A DNA stretch of 64,000 bases from Bubalus kerabau (taxonomy: Eukaryota; Chordata; Mammalia; Artiodactyla; Bovidae), in contig NC_073630.1 in NCBI RefSeq assembly GCF_029407905.1, positions 47,331,001 to 47,395,000 on the forward strand, read 5' to 3'. The position numbers were made by a program, and so were the translations under genes. The notes beneath the pieces are model-generated. The model saw only the letters and a program-made list of their open reading frames with translations, had not been told where the DNA came from and searched no databases. Shown here in pieces: positions 1 through 10,912 of the stretch (its first letter is position 1; every line of letters begins with the position of its first letter).

Positions 1-130
1 GAGAAGGAAATGGCAACCCACTCCAGTGTTCTTGCCTGGAGAATCCCAAGGACGGGGGAGCCTGGTGGGCTGCCATCTATGGGGTCACACAGAGTCGGAC
101 ACGACTGAAGCAACTTAGCAGCAGCAGCAA
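1..130 (+). mobile_element. Bov-A2 SINE, 3' half (cut by window edge)
   Basis: The sequence matches the second monomer of Bov-A2: an 'aatggcaacccactccagtg' core, a gtcggacacgactgaag segment and a terminal (CAG)n tail at about 117-129. The first monomer lies outside the window or is missing. It abuts an L1 3' segment on the right and probably inserted into that L1. Confidence 0.85.
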
Positions 131-396
131 CACGTATATATGGGATCTAGAAAAATAATATTGACGAACCTATTTGTATGGAAGGAGACACAAATGTAGA
201 GCATGGACTTGTGGACACAGTGGGAGAGGGAGAGAGAGAGATGAATAGAGAAATTAGCATCAACAAATGTACACTATCAGGTGTAAGTCGGATAAGTGGT
301 GAGAAGTTGCTGTGCAGCACAGGAAGCCCAGTCTGGGGCTCTGTGATAACCTAGAGGGATGGGTGGAGGCAGGGGAGGGAGGCTAGTAAGGAAGGG

Positions 397-609
397 GACT
401 GTGTTAGTCACTCAGTTATGTCTGACTCTTTGCAACCCCAAGGACTGTAGCCTACCAGGCTTCTCTGTCCATGGAATTCTCCAGGCAAGAATACTGGAGT
501 GGATTGCCATTCCCTTCTTCAGAGAAACTTCCCAACCTAGGGATCAAACCCTGGTCCCCTGCCTCGCAGGCCGATTCTGTACTGTTTGAGCTACAGAGAA
601 GTCTCCTAC
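397..609 (-). mobile_element. Bov-tA SINE inserted in L1
   Basis: The reverse complement has the usual layout: a tRNA-like head at the right with a B-box-like segment, the aatggcaacccactccag core, and a BovB-like 3' end at the left. Short direct repeats aggaaggg at 389-396 and 610-617 flank it and fit a target-site duplication. The 76-residue ORF read across it is a SINE translation artefact. Confidence 0.85.
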
Positions 610-667
610 AGGAAGGGATGGGAGGTATGTATAATTACGGCTGATTTGCATTGTTGTATGGCAGAAA

Positions 668-1388
668 TGAAAGTGAATGAGGAGAGTGAAAAAGTTGGCT
701 TAAAGCTCAACATTCAAAAAACTTCATGGCATCTGGTCCCATCACTTCATGGTAAATAGATGGGGAAACAGTGGAAACAGGGTCAGACTTCATTTTTGGG
801 GGGCTCCAAAATCACTGCAGATGGTGATTGCAGCCATGAAATTAAAAGACACTTACTCCTTGGAAGGAAACTTATGACCAACCTAGACAGCATATTCAAA
901 AGCAGAGACATTACTTTGCCAACAAAGGTCCGTCTAGTCAAGGCTATGGTTTTCCTGTGGTCATGCATGGATGCGAGAGTTGGACTGTGAAGAAAGCTGA
1001 GCGCCAAAGAATTGATGCTTTTGAACTGTGGTGTTGGAGAAGACTCTTGAGAGTCCCTTGGACTGCAAGGAGATCCAACCAGTCCATTCTAAAGGAGATC
1101 AGCCCTGGGTGTTCTTTGGAAGGACTGATGCTAAAGCTGAAACTCCAATGCTTTGGCCACCTCATGCTGAGTTGACTCATTGGAAAAGACCCTGATGCTG
1201 GGAGGGATTGGGGGCAGGAGGAGAAGGGGACGACAGAGGATGAGATGGCTGGATGGCATCACCGACTCAATGGACATGAGTTTGAGTGAACTCCGGGAGT
1301 TGGTGATGGACAGGGAGGCCTGGCGTGCTGTGATTCATGGGGTCGCAAAGAGTCGGACATGACTGAGTGACTGAACTGAACTGAACTG
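668..1388 (+). mobile_element. BovB (RTE) LINE, 5'-truncated, nested in L1
   Basis: This is the last 0.7 kb of BovB, coding remnants of the reverse transcriptase C-terminal region (motifs like GGSKITADGDC, LPTKVRLVKAMVF, GRQRMRWLDGITDSMD) and ending in the (ACTGA)n-type tail. The exact 10-bp repeat atggcagaaa at 658-667 and 1389-1398 is its target-site duplication. The remnant frame is broken by frameshifts. The 'ggagggattggggg' variant marks the younger BovB type in this window. Confidence 0.93.
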
Positions 1389-1533
1389 ATGGCAGAAACC
1401 AACACAATAATGTAAAATTTATTTTTTTAATTAAATTAAAAAATAAATAAGTTGATATTAGGGAAAAACGTAAAAATGAATAAGAGTACAGCAGTTTCTC
1501 AGATATGACTCAAGTACAATAGGTGGTATGTTG

Positions 1534-2600
1534 ATCAGTTGCTAAATCATGTCTGACTCTTTGCAACCTTATGGACTATTACACACCAGGCTCCTCTGTC
1601 CTCCACTATCTCCCAGAGTTTGCTCAAATTCATGTCCATTAATTTGGTGATGCTATCTAACAATCTCATCCTCTGCTGTTCCCTTCTAATTTTGCCTTCA
1701 GTCTTTCCCAGTATCAGGGTCTTTTCCAATAAATCAGCTCTTTGCATCAGGTGGCCAAAGTATTGGAGCTTCAGCTTCAACATTAGTCCTACTAATGAAC
1801 ATTCAGGATTGATTTCCTTAAGGATTGACTGGTTAGATCTCTTTGCAGTCCAAGGGATTCTTCAAGAGTCTTCTCCAGCACCACAATTCAAAAGCATCAA
1901 TTCTTCAGCACTCAACCTTTTTTTATGGTCTAACTCTCACATCCGTACATGACTATTGGAAAAACAGTAGCTTTGATTGTATGGACTTTTATTGGCAAAG
2001 TGATGTCTCTTCTTTTTAACACACTGTCTAGATTTGTCATAGCTTTCTTTCCAAGGAGCAAGTGTCTTTTAATTTCATGCCTGCAGTCACCATCCACAGT
2101 GGTTTTGGAGCCCAAGAAAAGAAAATCTTTCACTGCTTCCACTTTTCCCCCACCTATTTGCCATGAAGTGATGGGAACAGATGCCACTACAAACTTAATT
2201 TTTTGAATGAATTTCAAGAAAGATTTTTCACTCTCTTCTTTCACCCCACTCTCCTTTCATCTTCATCAAGAGGCTCTTTAGTTTCTCTTCACTTTCTGCC
2301 ATTACTGTAGTATCATCTACATATTTGAGGTTGTTGATATTTCTCCCAGACACCTTCTGAACTGGGGGGGAGGGGGAAGGGCTTGTTTTCTGGCTACATA
2401 TCCTTTTCCTTTTTCATACTGTCCATAGTTCTACAGGCAAGAACACTGGAGTGGTTTGCCGTTTCCCCCTCCAGTGGACCACATTTTGTCAGATCTCTTT
2501 ACTATGACACATCCATCTCGGGTGGCCCTGCGAGGCATGGCTCATAGCTTCACTGAGTTACACAAGCCCCTTCACCATAACAAGGCTGTGATCCATGAAA
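1534..2600 (-). mobile_element. BovB LINE with a large internal deletion
   Basis: Read on the minus strand, 2410-2600 matches the BovB 5' end (an 'agatctgacaaaatgtggtc' type segment, compare 40910-40930). 1534-2350 matches the C-terminal reverse transcriptase region and 3' end. Most of ORF2, including the endonuclease and the core of the reverse transcriptase, is absent, and a G-rich junction lies at about 2364-2390. Reading frames are degenerate. The 'aagactgaaggc' variant marks the older BovB type. Confidence 0.85.
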
Positions 2601-2654
2601 CGGATAGGTGGTATACATGACTGTCTAAAGTGTGGGAACCACTATTCCAGACAA

Positions 2655-3055
2655 AGTCAAGAAAGAGGGCTCATCTTAGTCCATCTGGGTTGCTATGACA
2701 AAAGATCATAGTTGGGTTTTTTCTAAACAGTAAACATTCTCACAGTTCTGGAGGCAGGGAAATCCAAGATCAAGTTGCTGTCAGATTCAGCAACTGACGA
2801 TGATGATGGCCTGGTGGTGGCCCAGCTTCACTGACAGCTGTGGTCCCACTGTAACCCCACATAGTGGAACAGGCGAGGGAGATTTCTCCAGTCACTTCTA
2901 TAAGGGCACTAATTCCATTTGTGAGGGGGACCTAATAACATTCCAAAGGGTGTACTTTCTAAATGCCTTCTCCATTGGAACTAAGTTTCAGCATATGAAT
3001 TTGGGAGGACATAGCATACAGACCACAGCAGGGTTTCAGAGTAAAACAGCAAGAT
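2655..3055 (-). mobile_element. MLT1-like (MaLR) solo LTR
   Basis: On the minus strand this resembles the widespread mammalian MaLR LTR. The left edge reads as 'ttagtccatctgggttgcta', the complement of a typical MLT1 3' end, followed by 'cagttctggaggcagggaaa' and 'cataagggcactaattcc'-type segments, and ends at 'catatgaatttgggagga'. No internal retroviral coding sequence is seen. The family is judged by eye and the subfamily is unresolved. Confidence 0.55.
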
Positions 3056-3895
3056 ATTCCTAAGCCAGCATTGTGTGTGTGAGCTGATAGGCATTTATTG
3101 CTCTGAAAATTATACAAGTGCCCTTGACCTAGGTCCCAGAGTAGTGCCATGTACACAATATGTACCTGGTGATTGTCAGTTCCCTTCAATCTTTTGGCTG
3201 TTGTGCTGCTCCTCATCATTTGAAACCCTTCCTATTGGCAATTAGACCCTCTCATCCAGTCTGTCAAAAGGGCCATGGTGAGAGGCTGAATTCCATATCT
3301 CTCCCTGGCCCTGAGTGCTTGGGCCTCACCAATTCAGAGAAAGGTCAAGCTTGGTCAGAGACTTTCCTAAATTGCACACTTTACTAAACTTTCAGCAGGA
3401 CAGGCAATTCACCGCAAACTTAGACTGTTACTCTGCAAAATCTTAAAGAAAATCAATGATAGCAGGACCTTTTCATTTGAAGAATGGGGATATCAAAGCA
3501 CCATTAAGTCCTGCCTGACAAAGCGATAACCACCAGGGGATACACTGCTACAGGCTGGAGATCCAATAGTGAAAAGCAAATGGAGAGATATAGCTTCTGC
3601 TGGCACTTGGAAATCCAACACCCTGGATACAATTGGATACATGAGCATATCCAGAACCCAAGAAATCACCATGACTAGTGACAGGGAGGGGGCATTTAAA
3701 AATGCTATGGCCTCTTGTCAAGGACAGGAAGGCCTAAGCTAGGAAAAAGTAACACAGAGTTCAGTGGATGAAATCAGATTATTTAGGTCTTTATTAATCA
3801 GAGTTCAGGGACGTAGACTGTGGGAAGGAAAATGTTTCCTATGAAATGTAAAAAGAAGATACTGTCCATTGAACAATGATTATGGACAAAGCATT
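3056..3895. other. Unassigned sequence, no gene seen
   Basis: No recognisable repeat, exon or RNA gene. ORFs of up to about 87 residues on both strands show no family motif. The stretch from about 3540 (a 'gagatccaatagtgaaaagc' region) faintly resembles the old repeat that follows but is too diverged to call. Confidence 0.4.
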
Positions 3896-4425
3896 TTACA
3901 TATATTCTTTTATTTACCAATTGATTCAATAAATATTTATTGAAGAGCTAATACATTGTTGTTATAAGCCAGGGAATATCAAAGTGAGGAAGACAACATC
4001 TTTCTCCACAGGAAACTCAGATCTCAGTGAAAGAGACAACAACTAAAGTAACAAATAGATGCTATAATTTCAGATGTAATTGAGTATTATGAAGGAAAAA
4101 TAAATTAGGTAAAGATTAAAGAGAGTCTGAGAAGACAGGCTATTGGACAAAAAGTGATGAGAAAGGTCATGGGACAAAGCACACTAGAGCTTACAGCTAA
4201 AGGGAATTACAGTGAATGTTACGAAAAATGTAAGGCCGGCTCCAGCAAGAGGAGCAAACTGCTCAGGCCTGAAGGCTGGAATGGGCTCGACCCATCCAAG
4301 GAAGAGCAAAGAGGCCAACGTGGTTAGAGCTGAGTAAGTGAGGAAGGAAAGGTTAGAAAGAAGCGCGAATGGGTGGAGCCTGTGGAGACAGCCAGAGATC
4401 CCAGCAGGAACCTGGATCATCTCAC
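3896..4425 (+). repeat. Ancient mammalian interspersed repeat, family unresolved
   Basis: It starts with a 'caataaatatttattgaaga' segment, runs through a degraded 'ccagggaatatcaaagtgag' block, and later has a 'ggaagagcaaagaggccaac' block. This order is that of an abundant, old, diverged mammalian repeat that begins with 'tattgagcaccta...'. Similar relics occur at 44185-44260, 48119-48800 and 63600-63710. Confidence 0.5.
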
Positions 4426-4442
4426 CCTCAGTAATCTAGTGA

Positions 4443-4925
4443 AGAAAACTCTTTTTTCTTGATTTATAAATTATTTTTTAAATTGGAGGATAATTACCTT
4501 ACAATAGTGTGCTGGTTTCTGTCATACAACAATGGAATCAGTCATAATTTTATATACATGGATATATATATATCCATTTATATATATCCCCTCCCCCCTC
4601 AGTTTCCCTCCCCCTCCCATCCCTCCACTTTAGGTGTCACAGAGCACCAGGCTGGGCTCCTTGTGCTATATAGCCACTTCCTACTAGCTGTCTAGTTTAC
4701 ACATGGTAGTGTGTATATGTCAATGACAATTTCTCAACTCGTCCCACCCTCTCCTTGCCCTGCTGTGTCCACAAGTCTGTTATCTTTGTCTGTGTCTCCA
4801 TTCCTTCCCCGCAGATAGGTTTATCAATACCATTTTCTAGATTCCACATATATGTGTTAATATACAATATTTGTTTCTCTTTCTGATTTACTTCACTCTG
4901 TATAACAGGCTCTAGGTTCATCCAC
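4443..4925 (-). mobile_element. L1 3' end, minus strand
   Basis: The left side is an A/T-rich tail ('ttttttaaattggaggataa'). To the right follow the complement of typical artiodactyl L1 3' sequence: 'caccaggctgggctccttgt', 'tgtgtccacaagtctgttat', 'attccacatatatgtgttaa' and 'cttcactctgtataacaggc'. There is an internal (AT)n at about 4565-4585. Only the noncoding 3' end is retained. Confidence 0.8.
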
Positions 4926-6050
4926 CTCAGGAAAGCTTTTTGATTCTAGATTCTAAGATGCATAAATCTGAGAAGAGGATATCAGAGTTATTAAAATATT
5001 ATGATATATGAAAATATTATAGTATATCATTTATATAGTATGTTACAGTTTGTTTAATTATACATTCTATAATTACATGTGATATATTATAATTACATAG
5101 ATGTAATAGATATAATTACATAGATGTAATTAAATAGGTGTTATACATGGCATCAGATGTTATAGATGGCACCAATGTGTGAGATGTGAAATCTGCATTT
5201 CTAGAAAGTCTTATTCTTCAGAAAATCGCCAGGACATATATTAAAGAAGTTTATGTACATAATTTTATTTACCTATAAATCACTGAAGTGTAAGTAATTG
5301 TCCATAAGCATAGGAATCAAAACACATTATGGTCTTTACATCATAAAGAGTAAACTTTAATGTATACAGATTTTTTAAAATTAGGATTCTGAAGCATCCT
5401 AGCATGATATGCAGAATGTGACAAAACAATCTAACTATTAAGTTGTATCACAAATGTATAAAACAACCTCACTGAATGGATGAGGGGAAAAGACACTAAT
5501 CTGGGTAACTTTGGAAATGTGTGGAGTCTGTAAATTTAAAGGCAGAAGAAATTATACAGAAGTGTTATCCTCTAGATAACATTATTTCCCATTTGGATAT
5601 GAGTTAACATCTCTGATACCATTATACATATATATTTGAATAATTAAATGAATGGCTGGCAGATGGTGGGGGCCAGGTTTCTCACTGTTGGAGAGGGAGG
5701 TTATAGGTGATCAAGTAGAAAAGACTAGAATGATCTATGTTGTAAGGGATTAGAGTCAGAGACATCAGTATGAATTTGTATTTTGCTTAATATAGATACA
5801 GATGGTTAGACATAGTAATATTTATAGCTCTGTGTATATACACAGGTAAATATACATAAACATGTATTTCTTCATTCTGGCAGCTTAGGATGCCTAGGAC
5901 CCAGAGTATCCCAGTAGCAAGAAGTACATCTAGAATCCAGATCTTAGTTTCCACTGTTATTGTCTATTCTGGGGACAATTTTTCTTGGCGAAATGTTTGA
6001 TTCTCCAAAGGCAGGAAGTATACAAGATGGGGCTGGAATGGTAGTGACAG
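4926..6050. other. Unassigned AT-rich sequence with small palindromic direct repeats
   Basis: No gene or clear repeat family. 4985-5145 is very AT-rich. A 20-bp direct repeat at 5088-5107 and 5111-5130 contains the hairpin arms attacat/atgtaat. The rest looks unique. Confidence 0.5.
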
Positions 6051-6056
6051 AAATTG

Positions 6057-6090
6057 AACAAACACACACACACACACACATACACACACA
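6057..6090. repeat. (CA)n microsatellite
   Basis: About 15 CA units with one T interruption. It is responsible for the low-complexity CVCVCV stretch in the minus-strand ORF crossing it. Confidence 0.95.
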
Positions 6091-6506
6091 ATGATCAAGG
6101 ATGGGGACATGGATAGGGACCCAAGAGTCCAGTGAAACAGCTCCTGTTGAACTAAGATGGAACAATTTAAAGAACAAAATACAAAAAGTCATAGTGGATT
6201 ATAACTTAGAGTATAAAATAAATATCCATGAGTCTAAACTGCTACGAATAAGTGATAAATAAATGGGGGAGAAGAGACAAATCCTCCATACAGAATTCAA
6301 AACATTTCATGTATTCAGCCCACCCTCCAGAAGGTGGAGTAGAACTCTCCACTCCTTCAGTGAGGGCCCTCTACAGTGACTTCCTTTTAAAAAGACGACA
6401 GTGTGGGAACGGGCTGGGAAGAGTAACTTTACAGTAGAGAAAACTGACAGATATTACTTAAGGCAGGTGATCAAGGTCTATAGATACAGCAATAAGTCAT
6501 TTGATA

Positions 6507-6553
6507 TTATAGTCCACAGGGCTGCAAAGAGTCAGACATGACTGAGTGACTGA

Positions 6554-6580
<27 letters not shown>
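6507..6580 (+). mobile_element. BovB/Bov-tA 3'-end fragment with (CA)n tail
   Basis: A 45-bp fragment ('gcaaagagtcagacatgact') matches the 3' terminus shared by BovB and Bov-tA. It runs directly into about 14 CA units at 6552-6580. Such tails often mature into CA microsatellites. Confidence 0.75.
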
Positions 6581-6585
<5 letters not shown>

Positions 6586-6650
6586 CTTTGATAGGACATA
6601 CTGGAAATTTCTCTTTGATCCTGTGCTCTTTACTCAAAACTCATTAACCC

Positions 6651-6815
6651 AGGGATTTCTCTGGTGGTCTAGTGGGTAAGACTCCACCCTCCCCATGCAG
6701 AGGGTCAAGGTTCAATCCCTGGTCAGGGAATGAGCTCTTGCATGGTGCTATGAAGACTGAAGACCCCACCTAATGCAACTAAGACCAGGCACAGCCAAAC
6801 AAATATTTTTAAAAA
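6651..6815 (+). mobile_element. CHR-type tRNA-derived SINE
   Basis: A tRNA-like head ('gggatttctctggtggtcta', then a B-box-like 'ggttcaatccctggtcaggg') is followed by a body with 'gcaactaagaccaggcacag' and an A-rich end. It lacks the BovB-like 3' half of Bov-tA. The body is shortened relative to the copy at 19979-20332. Confidence 0.8.
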
Positions 6816-7039
6816 TCATTAACCCAATCTAATCATGAGGAAAAAAATCAGACAAAACTGAGGAACATTTTACAAAATATTTGACTAGCATTCTTCTAAA
6901 CTTTTAGGATCATCAAAAACAAGGAACATTTAAGAAAGGGTCAAAACCATGAGGAGCCAAAGAGGACATGACTCTTTAAGGTAACATGTTATTGTGGATG
7001 GGCTCCAAGAATAGAAAAAAGCACAAGAGGTCAAAACTA

Positions 7040-7250
7040 AGTATACTCTGATGGTAAAGAGTCTGCCTGCCATGCAGGACACCTGGGTTTAATCCCTGGG
7101 TCAGGAAGATCCCCTGGAGAAGGAAATGGCAACCCACTCCATTGTTCTTTCCTGGAAAATCCCGTGGATGAAGGAGCCTGATGGGCTACAGTCCACGGGG
7201 TTGCAAAGAGTTGGACACAACTGAGCACTAACACTTCCACTTTTCACTTT
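7040..7250 (+). mobile_element. Bov-tA SINE
   Basis: A tRNA-Glu-like head with B-box-like 'ggtttaatccctgggtcagg', the 'aatggcaacccactcc' core and a BovB-like 3' end ('gttgcaaagagttggacaca') ending in cttccacttttcac. The minus-strand ORF through it (residues like SGLPFPSPGDLPDPGIKP) is the usual translation artefact of this SINE. Confidence 0.9.
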
Positions 7251-7441
7251 CCCATGGATAGCTCCAAGAGAAAGCCAAAGGCCTCTGTCCCATGGTGCAG
7301 TGTTCTAGTTGGATTATTTTGGTTTTATCTCCTACAGCCTTTAAACCCAAAGGTTTGAGTCTCCAAAGTAAGCAGGTATTGGGGAATGAATTGTCTGATC
7401 AATCTTAGAAGACAATAGGAGCTGAAGCCATTTGATTGATT

Positions 7442-7515
7442 CAGATACAATGAAACAGACTTCCCTGGTAGTCCAGTGGTAGAGACTTCATCTTCCAATG
7501 CAGATACAATAAAAC
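7442..7515 (+). mobile_element. Very short CHR/tRNA SINE head flanked by 15-bp direct repeats
   Basis: The 44-bp segment 7457-7500 contains only the SINE head ('ttccctggtagtccagtggt'). Repeats of 15 bp with one mismatch (cagatacaatgaaac at 7442-7456, cagatacaataaaac at 7501-7515) flank it. This looks like an insertion with target-site duplication, but the piece retained is the 5' head rather than the 3' end. Confidence 0.6.
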
Positions 7516-7687
7516 ATGTAAGCATCTCATAAACCAGATCTCTGGTGTTAACAGATCAGCCCCAAATTCCTCAATAGTCTGAATAATACAAGAAGCCACA
7601 TTAGATCCAAGAGTGTGCTTAGCATGGAACTAAAGCAAGGAAGCATAAATTGATTGATTTGCACTGGAATTAAACTCACACACTCTG

Positions 7688-8469
7688 ACTACTGTAAATA
7701 GTACTGCAATGAATTTTGGGGTGCATGTGTCTTTTTGAATTATGATTTTCTCAGGGTATATGCCCAGTAGTAAGATTGCTTGAGCATATGTTAGTTCTAT
7801 TTTTAGTTTTTTAAGGAACCTCCATATTGTTCTCTATAGTGACTGTATAAGTTTATATTCCTACCAACAGTGCCAGAAGATTCCCTTTTCTCCACTCCCT
7901 CTCCTAGACATACATCCCATTGTTCTTCGCAGCACTGTCTACAATAGCCAGGACATGGAACCAACCTAAATGTCCACTGACAGATGAAAGGATAAAGAAG
8001 ATGTGGTTCATATATACAGTGGAATATTACTCAGCCATAAAAGGGAATGAAATGGAGTCATAAGCAGAGATGTGGATGGGCCTAGATTCTGTTATATAGA
8101 GTGAAGTAAGACAGAAAGAGAAAGAGAAGAAAGTAAGTCCGAAAAAGAAAAACAAATCTTGCAGGGCATTCTCTATGCAGACATAGAGAATGGATGTGTT
8201 AACCTGGGAGGCAGATTTGAAGCGGGAGACTGACATATATACCTTACCATGTGTAAAATAGATAGTCAGTGAAAACATGTTGTATAGTACACAGAATTCA
8301 GCTTGATGCTCTGTGGTGACCTAGATGGGTGGGATAGGGGAAGAGAGATCCAGGAAGCAGGGGATATATGTATATGTATACATATTGCTGATTTACTTTG
8401 TTGTACAGAGAAACTGACACAACATTGTCAAGCGACTATAGCCCAGTGAATTAAAAAAAAAAAAAAAAA
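7688..8469 (+). mobile_element. L1 3' end with inverted 5' segment (twin-priming type)
   Basis: 7688-7906 is L1 sequence in minus orientation (complement of the region before 'cagcactgtctacaatagcc'). 7907-8469 continues downstream L1 sequence in plus orientation ('aacctaaatgtccactgaca', 'gaatattactcagccataaa') and ends in poly(A) at 8453-8469. About 25 bp of L1 around 'gcagcactgtctacaatag' is present in both segments. Possible degraded target-site duplications lie at 7675-7686 and 8472-8483 (9 of 12 matching). Confidence 0.85.
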
Positions 8470-8579
8470 TGTTCACATGCTCTTAGTCCATTTTGCTACA
8501 AGAAAGGACTTTCTCTGGTAATACTAGCAGTCCATCACATTCTGCCTTCTTAGTTTTTCTGTTCCTGGTTTTGTCAACC

Positions 8580-8722
8580 TGGTTGACACTAGAATCACTT
8601 GGGGAACTTTTAAAACCACTGATACTGGATTCCCATCCCAGGGTGTCTATGGAGGTGGGATTTACACTTTGCCACCTTGGCCCTAGGTAATAGCTCCACA
8701 GATTCATCTGATCATCACAGAT
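8580..8722 (+). mobile_element. MER5A-like hAT (Charlie) nonautonomous transposon relic
   Basis: 'agaatcacttggggaacttt', then 'aaaaccactgatactggatt' and a 'attcatctgatcatcaca' end follow the order of MER5A, an old hAT-family nonautonomous element. It is diverged and lacks clear terminal inverted repeats. Confidence 0.55.
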
Positions 8723-10912
8723 CGATATCTTCTATTCCCCCTGTGAATACTCTCATACCACTTATGAAAGTCAAATTATTTTGCTCTGGAACTTTTATTT
8801 CAAAGAACCATAACAGCTAGAATGATAATGGGAACTTCATATTTTAACAGACAAGGGCTATCAGTATAACAACACATGCTGTATGCTGATGAATTGCAAT
8901 GTTCAATTCCAATAAAATATATCTTTATTCATATACACTTTTATATCACCCTGAATAAGGAAAGGAATTACATTTCTGCCAGACATTTTCTTAACGTAGA
9001 GAAATTCCTGCCAGTCTCTCCTGGTTCTTCTGTAAGGACGGCCCGTGTCATGGTCCTCATCACTGGGAAAATATGACAGAGAGGTGGTGAGAAGTGGGTT
9101 TAGTATTTATTAGTTTGTAAAATGTCACATTATTGTTTTGTGCCATGTTATTTCTGGTTTGGTATGGTTCTAAATGGTCAATTTTCTATGCTGTTCCTTC
9201 CCTCCAATTCCCAGCACAAGAAGTGGGTTTTGGAGGTGGCAGAAGACGTTGGCTATGACTCATTCATGGGCTTATTCATATAAATTACCTTCTCTTCTTC
9301 CTCCCTGCATTACTTATGGTGTGTGAAAAATTTATCAGACCTTCACTTCTGCAAAGAGAGAACAAAGGCACAGACTAAAATGAAAACACGGCCCCAACAG
9401 GTTTTTTCCTCTTGTTTTTTTTGTTCATAACGTTTTCTGGTTCAATATGAGGATAAATAGGTATTGTGTTTGAAAATTAAATTTTTTATTTTGTCAGTTC
9501 TTATAAAATGTTATTTTTTAAAAGAAAATATTAAACTAAGCTAAACAAAGGAATTAAACACTTACAACTAATATTAGTGGAGAAGCACAAAAGAAACATC
9601 CAAGGCATTACAATAAAAATGCAGTGGGCAGTACTCTCAATCAGCTACTACTCGTCTCTGTAAGTGGTTTTGTACGTTTTCTTTTACCCACCACTTGCAG
9701 ATTCTAAGGTTTAATACAGAAAAGACAGCTGAGCTTCCCCATGTCTTAATCCTGGTGTCACAGTGGTCACTACCCGCTTTTATATGTACTTTCACCTTTC
9801 ACTTCTTCCTTTCAAGTGCAAGGAAGACACATATGCATCTGACTTCTCTTATACACCTGGCTTCACCCAACACATCTGGCATCCTTCAATACATCTGTCT
9901 ATACTAAATATATCCGCTTGAATCAAATGCATGTAGCATTTTCCTCAAACACAGATTTCCATTTGAACCCAATTTTACAATGTTTTAGAAATAAGATGCA
10001 GATTCTGATTTTGCTCTACCTTATTTCCTTGTCATCTGATGACAATGAAAGCAACTTGAATAGTGGACTGGCAGTTGTGGTTCTCTCTTTTCCAAAATTC
10101 ACTGGGAGTAACTCCCACTGCAGAGCTGATGCCAGAATTATCTCTGAAGTTCCCAGAAACTGAGCCTCAGCTGTTATTTGGGGGCTGGGAAAAGCAAAGA
10201 AAGTGAGCCTGCAGTATGCTCGCTCCTGGCTTGCTTTGTTTGTGTAGTGGTCTTCTGCGAGCTAGGAAAACATCAAAGGAAAACAACCAAGATACCCTGT
10301 AATTATCTGTAAACTCAACCTGCTTTAAAGATAAATGAAAAGGGCAGATTCAGGCCTTGACTTGTTCCAGTCGACAACCATTAAGGGACCTTTAGCAATG
10401 CCTAGCCTAACCCCAATCACACCTGGCCCCCTTCACTTTCCTCATACATTTCACTCCAGTGCACAGTTCAGAGAATTATACTCAGAGCAAGCAAGCTGTG
10501 ACTACACAGGACCACTACTACGGATTCAGAATGTGTGTCTGTATGCATTTGTCTTTAGCTGATTCTTCTCCCCTTCTCCTTCACACATGCCTCTCCACCC
10601 ACGACCTCCACCACTCCTCCATTCCCATTAGGCTGATATATTTAATAGAACCAGCAAGACTTTCCAAAAACATGGCTAAAATAACTGGAAAAACTTGAAC
10701 AACACTGGGACTTGAATATGAAATAATTTAAAACCCAATAATTAACTGCTTTGACCAAACCCTCAAAGAGGCCTCTAGAAGCCAAAAGCCACAGTGATTG
10801 CAGCAGAGTTATCCAATGGGGTAGCTAGGAACAATGGACTCACTGTACATGCTTCCTCACTTCCATCTCTCCCAATTCTCTGTGCAGTACCCTAAGTTTC
10901 AAAGTTTTGTAG
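8723..10912. other. Unassigned, mainly unique sequence
   Basis: About 2.2 kb with no confident repeat or gene. ORFs reach 81 residues and show no domain motif, splice-site pattern or codon bias that supports an exon. It is the longest stretch in the first 12 kb without young transposons. Confidence 0.45.

Larger units (their letters stand above)
131..1450 (+). mobile_element. L1 3' end, interrupted by a Bov-tA and a BovB copy
   Basis: L1 3'-end sequence is present in three pieces: 131-396, 610-666 and 1399 to about 1450. The pieces read on in order (ggatctagaaaaat, cttgtggacacag, ctagagggatgggtgg, then gctgatttgcattgttgtatgg, then ggcagaaaccaacacaataatg) and end in an A/T-rich tail. It is older than the two elements nested in it. 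No ORF survives. Confidence 0.8.

Noticed and set aside
7037..7240. Recurrent ORFs with a shared peptide (motifs like SGLPFPSPGDLPNPGIEP and GNPLQYSCLENPMDRGAW) that could look like a gene family
   Set aside because: They are translations of Bov-tA and Bov-A2 SINEs on both strands and recur at every copy. They reflect the repeat, not proteins.
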